Below, in pieces: positions 1 through 4,487 of a stretch of 9,213 nucleotides of DNA (positions are counted from its first letter, which is position 1; each line of letters opens with the position of its first letter). Below the pieces are notes generated by a model that searched no databases, had not been told where the DNA came from, and worked only from the letters and a program-made list of their open reading frames with translations. The stretch is taken from positions 1 to 9,213 of the forward strand of contig JAJYCM010000091.1 of NCBI GenBank assembly GCA_021778375.1, given 5' to 3'. The position numbers and the translations under genes were made by a program. This stretch comes from Bacteroidota bacterium (GTDB taxonomy: Bacteria > Bacteroidota > Ignavibacteria > Ignavibacteriales > Ignavibacteriaceae).

Positions 1-1
1 G

Positions 2-1063
2 AATAAAGTATCTCAAGCGCGAGCTACTGAAGAGCTTAAGAAAAGAATGGCTGTCCGTCCGGCTACGGGAAGAATGATTGACTCCGCTTCAAATCATTCC
101 GGTATCGATTTTAGATATTTTGTTGTGCCGGATGGAAATGCAGAGAGTAATGATAAATTTTACTCGAAAGATGGAGAATATATTAAGCCCGGCACAGAGG
201 CAAGAATGCTCCAATACGAAAACTGGTCGAAGCAGTTGGCAAAGGACGCAGTTGAAAAATTATTTGAAAAGAATAACATTATGCCTTCGGAAATAAACAG
301 GCTAATTACCATTTCTTGTACTGGTTTTTTTGCTCCCGGTTTAGATTATTTTCTGATGAATGAATTTAAAATTCCTGCAATCGCCAAAAGAACAAATATA
401 GGTTTTATGGGTTGCGCGGCTTCGTTGATCGGGTTTAATTCTGTTTATGAATCATTAAAATCTTCCGGCGAAAATGAAACCAATGTGCTGCTGGTGTCAG
501 TTGAAGTATGCAGTCTTCATCTTCAAACGGAAGCAACCCGAGACAATATTTTGGCTAATATGATCTTTGCCGACGGCGCAGGAGCTGCTTTATTTTCAAA
601 TTCAAAACTTCATAAAGAGAAAATTAAATTAAATTTAATTTTTACAGAATCAGTATTATTCGGAAATTCAGCCGGTTTTATGGGATGGAAAATTGGCAAT
701 TATGGTTTTGAAATGATGCTTTCTTCGGATTTACCAAAAATAATTTTTGAACAGGCTACGCCTCAATTAATTAAAATATTACTTTCTCACGGAATTAATC
801 CGGATGGTATTTCATGTTGGGCGCTTCATCCCGGCGGAAGAGCAATTTTGGATTCTCTCCAAAATGGATTGAATCTTAGCGAAGAAAAAATGGAACCATC
901 ACGAACGGTATTGAAGAACTACGGCAACATGTCATCGGCTTCAATTCTATTTGTCTTAAAGGAAATAATTAATTTAAATCAAGTTAGGAAGGATGAATAT
1001 TGCTGCGCCGTTGCTTTTGGTCCCGGCTTAACTATGGAAGTTTCGTTGTTTAAAGGCGTGTAA
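2..1063 (+). CDS. Type III polyketide synthase (chalcone/stilbene synthase family), 5' end missing
   Basis: A homodimeric ketosynthase of this family condenses a starter acyl-CoA with malonyl-CoA units and cyclises the product to an alkylresorcinol, pyrone or related aromatic. The frame is open from base 2 with no stop, so the gene begins upstream. The first ATG in the window (47) lies inside the conserved N-terminal domain and is probably not the start; roughly 10-40 residues appear to be missing. Counting from that ATG, the catalytic triad is complete: Cys123 in GFMGCAASLIGFN, His261 in WALHPGGRAILDS and Asn294 in NYGNMSSASILF. VEVCSLHLQ (152-160) and the C-terminal AFGPG loop (323-327; usually GFGPG) are also family signatures. 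The stop overlaps the next ATG (TAATG), implying translational coupling to the methyltransferase. The family is certain. Starter unit, chain length and product cannot be told, and a true chalcone synthase role is unlikely in this context. Confidence 0.95.
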   Translation, partial: NKVSQARATEELKKRMAVRPATGRMIDSASNHSGIDFRYFVVPDGNAESNDKFYSKDGEYIKPGTEARMLQYENWSKQLAKDAVEKLFEKNNIMPSEINRLITISCTGFFAPGLDYFLMNEFKIPAIAKRTNIGFMGCAASLIGFNSVYESLKSSGENETNVLLVSVEVCSLHLQTEATRDNILANMIFADGAGAALFSNSKLHKEKIKLNLIFTESVLFGNSAGFMGWKIGNYGFEMMLSSDLPKIIFEQATPQLIKILLSHGINPDGISCWALHPGGRAILDSLQNGLNLSEEKMEPSRTVLKNYGNMSSASILFVLKEIINLNQVRKDEYCCAVAFGPGLTMEVSLFKGV

Positions 1064-1749
1064 TGTTTTTATCGCGAAGTTATAAGCCGGAAATGATGGA
1101 TGACTTTTCAATCGAAGATGACAGAATTGATCGCGCGCTCGAAGAATTAAAATTAGTAAATAGATTTCTTGGCGGCATAACTACAACTGAATTTGCAATA
1201 AATAAGTTGGTCAAAGCAAATCATCCAATGAATGCATTGAAGATATTAGATATTGGCAGCGGGGCTTCAGATATATTAGTTGCACTTAAACGAAAGTTTA
1301 AGAATTTAGAAATTACAAGCATAGATTTAAATAAAAGAGCATCTCGTTATTTGAAAAATGACTCCTTTATAAATTATATTGTTTGTGGAGATGTAAAGAC
1401 AATTCCGTTTAAGGATTCCAAATTCGATTTAATCCATGCATCTCTTTTCTTTCATCACTTCAAAGAAGAAGAAATTAAAAATATTCTCACAAATCTTTTT
1501 TCTTTATGCAAACATGCGATAATCGTAAATGATTTGCGTCGTTCAATTTTTGCGCTGTTCGGAATTAAATTGTTATCCGGATTATTTTCGAGAAGTGATA
1601 TGGTAAAAAACGACGCGCCTCTATCTGTAAAACGAGGGTTCACAAAAACAGAACTGAAGAATATTATGGATGAGTTAAAGTACAATTATATTATTAAACG
1701 GAAATGGGCTTTCCGGTGGTGCTTAATAATTTTCATTACACAGAAATGA
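1063..1749 (+). CDS. Class I SAM-dependent methyltransferase, partner of the type III PKS
   Basis: This 228-residue soluble protein has the Rossmann methyltransferase fold. SAM-binding motif I is ILDIGSGASD at residues 61-70, the acidic end of strand 2 is ITSIDLN (84-90), the adenine-contacting GDV is at 109-111, and the post-motif region is FDLIHASLFFHHF (121-133). A later IVNDLRRS (154-161) is the strand-5 region. The start ATG overlaps the PKS stop by one base and has a plausible AAAGG at 1052-1056, six bases upstream, inside the PKS gene. The coupling suggests that it O- or C-methylates the polyketide. In the S. griseus srs pathway a methyltransferase acts right after the type III PKS, but SrsB is an ICMT-like membrane enzyme, so this would be an analogue and not an orthologue. 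The substrate is inferred from position only. No terminator follows; repeats begin about 60 bases downstream. Confidence 0.85.
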   Translation: MFLSRSYKPEMMDDFSIEDDRIDRALEELKLVNRFLGGITTTEFAINKLVKANHPMNALKILDIGSGASDILVALKRKFKNLEITSIDLNKRASRYLKNDSFINYIVCGDVKTIPFKDSKFDLIHASLFFHHFKEEEIKNILTNLFSLCKHAIIVNDLRRSIFALFGIKLLSGLFSRSDMVKNDAPLSVKRGFTKTELKNIMDELKYNYIIKRKWAFRWCLIIFITQK

Positions 1750-1810
1750 AAGATTCGCAAAGAAGGCTCTAAGACATAAAGATTTCTCAGCAGGAAAACT
1801 ACTTACTAAG

Positions 1811-1896
1811 TCACCTTACGCATTATGATACTATCAATTGCCCCGACATTTATGTCGGGGAATAAAATTATATAGGTGGGTTGGCTTTAGCCACAT
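1811..1896 (+). repeat. Left partner of an 86-bp long-range inverted repeat
   Basis: Bases 1811-1896 match the reverse complement of 4106-4191 at 85 of 86 positions; the only difference is TATATAGG against TATACAGG. The segment covers the terminal repeat, the first palindrome and half of the central stem of the two insertion elements. The rest of the elements is much less alike, so this half has diverged less or has been homogenised between the copies. The pair brackets about 2.2 kb holding the oxidoreductase and the GroES-like gene. Confidence 0.9.
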
Positions 1897-1970
1897 AAAT
1901 AGCACAAATGGGGCTAAAGCCCAGTATTTATTGGAGTTTATTTCACCCCGACATAAATGTCGGGGCAATA

Positions 1971-2067
1971 AAAAGGCATATTACTGTAGTCATATTTTAA
2001 AACCATTATTAGAATATTTATTCATCACTTCTGAATTTTCACACTGCCTCTAAATGTCGGGGCAATA
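1971..2067 (+). repeat. 97-bp insertion inside copy 1 (80-bp filler plus 17-bp direct repeat)
   Basis: The 17-mer TAAATGTCGGGGCAATA occurs at 1954-1970 and again at 2051-2067, separated by 80 bases (1971-2050). Copy 2 has the matching sequence only once. Removing one 17-mer and the 80 bases brings copy 1 to 185 bp against 184 bp for copy 2. The 80 bases are AT-rich and resemble nothing else in the window. They begin and end near a short inverted pair, AGGCA and TGCCT. The cause could be a small insertion with a 17-bp duplication, or recombination with another copy of the element. Confidence 0.75.
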
Positions 2068-2141
2068 GGAAAAAAACATGCATAAGGTGAGTTACTAATG
2101 ACTATTTCTTGGAAAAAACGTTTTTACAGAGCGCTGAAGAT

Positions 2142-2212
2142 GGGATTTCTCCCCGCAAACGGGGTAAACCCTCCGGTCGAAATGACATGGGTAAACTGCG
2201 TAACATGAGTTG
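2142..2212. repeat. Degenerate palindromic intergenic repeat and possible element relic
   Basis: GGGATTTCTCC (2142-2152) and the later GGTCGAAATGACA (2175-2187) form an imperfect inverted pair (ATTTC / GAAAT). Between them a CCCCG-CAAA-CGGGG hairpin lies at 2151-2164. Short palindromes of this general form are scattered between genes in many Bacteroidota-like genomes; that is a recollection, not a search result. At 2197-2210 GCGTAACATGAGTT resembles the right terminus of the larger elements (GCGTAAGGTGAGTT at 4181-4194) with two mismatches. No matching left end or target duplication is visible, so any mobile origin is speculative. Confidence 0.4.
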
Positions 2213-2253
2213 TTGTTTCCAAATAGTAAGTTAAATCAATGTTTACTTGAATT

Positions 2254-3423
2254 ATGAATTTTCAAAATTATGATATAACTATTATCGGCGGGGGACCTGC
2301 AGGTTCCGCTGCGGCTATTTATCTTGCAAAATATGGCTTTAAGGTTTGCTTGTTTGAAAAAAAAGAATTTCCCCGTGAAATATTGTGCGGTGAATTTTTA
2401 TCAAAAGAAGTTATTGAAATTATTAAAGAGTTAAATCTGTTTGAAAAATTCTTATCTCTTAACCCAAATCCGATTAGCAAATTCAATCTAATTACTGGAA
2501 ACGGAAATGAATTGATATCAGATTTGAATTTTGCAGCTTACGGGTTAAAAAGATCTGTCTTCGATCTTTTTTTATTAACTGCCGCAGAGGAAAATGGTAT
2601 AAATATATTTCAACCGTCCGGAGTATTCCAAATTAAGAAAGAGAGAGAAAAATATTTTGTGTCAGCTAAAAATAATGACAATTCAATTATAAATGTTCAA
2701 AGCGATTCAGTAATTGCCGCTTATGGGAAGCAAAATATTCTTGATGAAATTCTGAAAAGAAGTTTCATAAGACAGAAATCATTTTTTAATGGGATTAAAT
2801 TTCATATCCCAAAGTCAGCGCTCTATAATCTATCGTCAAATCAAATTAGTATATTTGTTTCAGAAGGTATCTATTGCGGGTTAAATGAAGTTAATGATGA
2901 TACAATTAACTTATGTTTTCTTGAAAATCGCTTCCAATTAAAAAAAAACTCAAGACAAAATCTTTTTGAGTTTATCTCAGCAAATAAAAAATTTAAAGAG
3001 ATATTTCCTGGTAATTCTCTTGAGCAAATAAATAGTCTTCCCGCATACGGAACAGGGAATATTTATTTCGGAAGAAAAAATCTTGTTGAAGATGGAGTAT
3101 TTATGATTGGAGATGCCGCCGGTGTAATCGCTCCGCTTGCAGGAGACGGCATCGGGATTGCTCTTCAGTCGGCTAAATTATTATCCCATATATTGCTTAA
3201 GAAAAGGGAAGAAAAATTATCAATGTCTCAGACTGAACAATTGTACGAAAGAGGCTGGCAAAATCTATTCGCAAAAAGGATAAGGATGGCTTCGGTAATT
3301 CAAAAGATAATTCTTCAAAAGAATTTAAGAACCCTAGGTATAAGTTTTGTGAAAACTTTCCCCCAGATTTTACCAAAAATAATTGAAATGACAAGAGGCA
3401 GTAACAATTTATTTCAAGTATAA
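2254..3423 (+). CDS. FAD-dependent oxidoreductase, geranylgeranyl-reductase / aromatic-hydroxylase-like
   Basis: A 389-residue flavoprotein of the p-hydroxybenzoate hydroxylase fold. The dinucleotide-binding motif IIGGGPAGSAAA is at residues 10-21 and is followed by the acidic strand end VCLFEK. CGEFLS (45-50) is the cysteine-containing segment typical of the geranylgeranyl-reductase-like branch. The second FAD motif GDAAG is at 286-290, with PLAGDGIGIALQSA (294-307) behind it. Length is normal for the family. An in-frame TGA two codons upstream limits the start to ATG 2254, and no Shine-Dalgarno is visible. Known relatives either hydroxylate aromatic rings or reduce isoprenoid double bonds. 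Next to a type III PKS and a methyltransferase, oxidation of a phenolic lipid towards a quinone, as SrsC does in S. griseus, is the most economical inference. Reduction of a polyprenyl tail is the main alternative. The gene is cut off from its likely partners by a mobile element, so it may now be transcribed separately. Confidence 0.85.
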   Translation: MNFQNYDITIIGGGPAGSAAAIYLAKYGFKVCLFEKKEFPREILCGEFLSKEVIEIIKELNLFEKFLSLNPNPISKFNLITGNGNELISDLNFAAYGLKRSVFDLFLLTAAEENGINIFQPSGVFQIKKEREKYFVSAKNNDNSIINVQSDSVIAAYGKQNILDEILKRSFIRQKSFFNGIKFHIPKSALYNLSSNQISIFVSEGIYCGLNEVNDDTINLCFLENRFQLKKNSRQNLFEFISANKKFKEIFPGNSLEQINSLPAYGTGNIYFGRKNLVEDGVFMIGDAAGVIAPLAGDGIGIALQSAKLLSHILLKKREEKLSMSQTEQLYERGWQNLFAKRIRMASVIQKIILQKNLRTLGISFVKTFPQILPKIIEMTRGSNNLFQV

Positions 3424-3487
3424 AATATGTCATTCAAATTGTAAAAATACTTAGGTATATTTGCAATAAAGAGGATATATGATTGAT

Positions 3488-3597
3488 GGAATGTTGGAGT
3501 GATGGAGTAGTGGGGTAATAGAGTAGTTGGAGTGATGGAATAATGAAGGGAAAAGCTGCTCATTTCCACTAATTCAATTTTTCAAGGGTAGCATAAT
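3488..3597 (+). repeat. Degenerate 8-bp tandem array, copy 1 (right arm eroded)
   Basis: Seven successive octamers of the form GGARTRNT run from 3488 to 3544: GGAATGTT, GGAGTGAT, GGAGTAGT, GGGGTAAT, AGAGTAGT, then after one extra T GGAGTGAT and GGAATAAT. They are followed by a spacer containing GCTCA and TTTC, a poorly preserved complementary arm (TTCCACTAATTCAATTTTTC), and the closing motif GCATAAT (3591-3597). The spacer and closing motif are shared with the better preserved copy at 4231-4353, in the same orientation, so the two are one family. It sits in the leader of the GroES-like gene. No protein is encoded and the function is unknown. Confidence 0.75.
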
Positions 3598-3633
3598 TTC
3601 AACAATTTATAAAAAATAAAATATTGGATAAAT

Positions 3634-4008
3634 GTGGAACTTAATTTGAAAAATCTACAAAAATTTATTGTTGTCGGTGATAGGGTTTTAATTAAACCCG
3701 AAGAGGATTCGAGTAAAACGGCAAGCGGATTATTTTTGCCTCCAGGTGTTTCTGAAAAGGAAAAAATTCAAAGCGGATATATAATTAAAGCGGGTCCGGG
3801 ATATCCAATGGCTTCTCCAGTAGATGAGGAGCCTTGGAAAGAATCTAAGGAGCTGGTAAAATATATTCCTCTCCAGGCAAAAGAAGGCGATCTTGCAATC
3901 TTTTTAAGAAAAGAAGCTTTCGAAATTGAGTTTGATAAAGAAAAATATTTAATTGTTCCTCAATCTGCTATTCTACTGCTTATAAGGGATGATGTTCTAA
4001 GTTATTAA
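3634..4008 (+). CDS. GroES-like (Cpn10) co-chaperone, divergent, probable GTG start
   Basis: A 124-residue protein of the GroES fold, longer than canonical GroES (about 95). VVGDRVLIKPEE (13-24) is the first core strand. SSKTASGLFLPPGVSEKEK (26-44) corresponds to the GroEL-binding mobile loop, with LFL (33-35) in place of the usual IVL tripeptide. SGYIIKAGPGYP (47-58) matches the GxVxxVGxG region, and KEGDLAIF and KYLIVPQSAIL complete the barrel. The extra length lies mainly at 56-80, where the short roof hairpin of GroES is replaced by a charged PVDEEPWKESKELVKY stretch. GTG 3634 is the best start: the frame is closed by TAA at 3610, and an overlapping ATG at 3632 reads into a stop after five codons. 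No groEL is adjacent, which suggests an accessory paralogue. The stop codon lies within the target duplication of the element directly downstream. Confidence 0.8.
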   Translation: MELNLKNLQKFIVVGDRVLIKPEEDSSKTASGLFLPPGVSEKEKIQSGYIIKAGPGYPMASPVDEEPWKESKELVKYIPLQAKEGDLAIFLRKEAFEIEFDKEKYLIVPQSAILLLIRDDVLSY

Positions 4009-4192
4009 TTCACGTTACACATGTTTTTTCCCTATTGCCCCGCCATTTATGGCGGGGGTTAAATAGTGCCTAAAACTCATGGCTTTAGCCTCATTTTAGC
4101 TCATAATGTGGCTAAAGCCAACCCACCTGTATAATTTTATTCCCCGACATAAATGTCGGGGCAATTGATAGTATCATAATGCGTAAGGTGAG
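4009..4192 (-). mobile_element. MITE-like palindromic element, copy 2 (inverted, intact)
   Basis: This is the uninterrupted 184-bp form of the element at 1810-2091, in the opposite orientation. Direct repeats TTATTAA flank it at 4002-4008 and 4193-4199. The inverted ends are TTCACGTTACACAT on the left and, on the other strand, CTCACCTTACGCAT on the right. It contains a 20-bp palindrome CCCCGCCATTTATGGCGGGG (4038-4057), an 11-bp stem (4080-4090 with 4110-4120, 19-nt loop) and a palindrome CCCCGACATAAATGTCGGGG (4142-4161). The two outer palindromes differ by a paired C:G to A:T change, so the hairpin is kept while the sequence varies. It inserted at the very end of the GroES-like gene. No open frame for a transposase exists. 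Confidence 0.87.
4106..4191 (-). repeat. Right partner of the 86-bp long-range inverted repeat
   Basis: The reverse complement of this segment matches 1811-1896 at 85 of 86 bases. Each parent element still has a matching pair of target duplications of its own (TTACTAA and TTATTAA). Simple crossing-over between the repeats would exchange these flanks, so the intervening 2.2 kb has not been left inverted relative to the insertions. Confidence 0.9.
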
Positions 4193-4230
4193 TTATTAAT
4201 TATCTTACACGGAAATAACCTTCGGAGTAG

Positions 4231-4353
4231 GGAATGATGGAGTAGTGGAATGTTGGAATTGTGGAGTAATGGAAAAATATTGCTCAATTTCATTACTCCA
4301 ACACTTCAGTACTCCAATATTCCATCACTCCACTATTCCCAAGATTGCATAAT
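4231..4353 (+). repeat. Inverted pair of degenerate 8-bp arrays, copy 2 (large hairpin)
   Basis: Six octamers of consensus GGARTRNT (4231-4278) are followed by a 13-nt loop containing GCTCA, then six complementary octamers ending in CTCC, TTCC or CTTC (4292-4339): ATTACTCC, AACACTTC, AGTACTCC, AATATTCC, ATCACTCC, ACTATTCC. The closing motif GCATAAT is at 4347-4353. Each left unit can face a right unit, giving a stem of about 48 bp in which the GGA/TCC positions are nearly constant and the other positions vary. A related, eroded copy lies at 3488-3597. The exact 8-bp register through both arms excludes chance. Its role is unknown; candidates are a protein-binding array, a mobile hairpin, or an mRNA leader structure for the aconitase gene. 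Confidence 0.85.
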
Positions 4354-4487
4354 ATGAATTATTAAGCGCCGCCGCCTCATTTATCGGATATTCAAGAAGA
4401 TTGTTTCTCAAGCAATTTTATCTGCTTTTCATTATTTTCGTAACAACAAAAGAATTTAATACTACTATTTCTGAAAGGAATTTTATT
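4354..4487 (+). promoter_or_regulatory. Probable promoter/leader region of aconitase
   Basis: These 134 bases precede the aconitase ATG and contain no gene. A GC-rich run GCGCCGCCGCC lies near 4366-4376. TATTTTCG at 4433-4440 is one base off the bacteroidetal -7 box TAnnTTTG, but no TTG lies at the usual 19-21 base distance, so the promoter assignment is weak. With the two repeats upstream, the whole gap from 4009 to 4487 has no coding content. Confidence 0.3.
4474..4480 (+). promoter_or_regulatory. Shine-Dalgarno that fixes the aconitase start
   Basis: AAAGGAA ends seven bases before ATG 4488. It is the clearest ribosome-binding site in the window, where most starts lack one. It argues for the internal ATG rather than the TTG at 4401, which would add 29 residues with a hydrophobic stretch that aconitases do not have. 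Confidence 0.7.

Larger units (their letters stand above)
1810..2091 (+). mobile_element. MITE-like palindromic element, copy 1 (with internal insertion)
   Basis: The element encodes no protein. It is bounded by 7-bp direct repeats TTACTAA at 1803-1809 and 2092-2098, the signature of a transposition event. Just inside are inverted ends: GTCACCTTACGCAT on the left and, read on the other strand, CTCACCTTATGCAT on the right. Inside are a perfect 20-bp palindrome CCCCGACATTTATGTCGGGG (1841-1860), a 10-bp stem GGCTTTAGCC / GGCTAAAGCC (1883-1892 with 1912-1921, 19-nt loop), and a second palindrome with AA at its centre (1946-1965). The same layout recurs inverted at 4009-4192. This copy is 97 bp longer because of a separate internal insertion (1971-2067). 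It carries no transposase, so an element elsewhere in the genome must mobilise it. The transposase family is not identifiable from the window. Confidence 0.85.
1750..2253. other. 504-base intergenic region filled with repeats
   Basis: No gene is supported here. From left to right it holds about 50 bases of plain AT-rich sequence with no terminator hairpin, a complete palindromic insertion element with its 7-bp target duplications (1803-2098), about 40 bases of plain sequence, a degenerate palindromic repeat (about 2142-2190) with a CCCCG/CGGGG hairpin, a sequence resembling the insertion element's terminus (2197-2210), and about 40 bases of leader before the oxidoreductase. An open frame of 71 codons at 1838-2053 runs across the hairpins of the element and is not a gene. 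The repeats separate the oxidoreductase from the two genes it probably works with. Confidence 0.8.

Noticed and set aside
1838..2053. Small + strand open frame of 71 codons
   Set aside because: It consists of the palindromes and insert of the mobile element, has no plausible protein features, and copy 2 does not preserve it.
3456..3463. TATATTTG as a promoter -7 box for the GroES-like gene
   Set aside because: The box matches TAnnTTTG, but the only nearby TTG (3439-3441) is 14 bases away, well short of the usual 19-21, and the sequence is common by chance in AT-rich DNA.
1803..4199. Composite transposon made of two inverted elements with the oxidoreductase and GroES-like genes as cargo
   Set aside because: Each element has its own matching 7-bp duplication and the outer flanks differ (TTACTAA against TTATTAA). 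That indicates two independent insertions, not one unit moved together.
4231..4339. CRISPR array
   Set aside because: The units are 8 bp, contiguous and degenerate, with no spacers and no cas genes. The array is an inverted pair rather than a direct repeat series.
4401..4487. N-terminal extension of aconitase from a TTG codon, with a hydrophobic stretch
   Set aside because: A clear Shine-Dalgarno precedes ATG 4488, the family starts there, and key residue numbering fits that start. The extension is untranslated leader.
4354..4487. Riboswitch or iron-responsive element in the aconitase leader
   Set aside because: No stem-loop with a conserved CAGUGN-type loop or known riboswitch core is visible between the octamer hairpin and the start codon.
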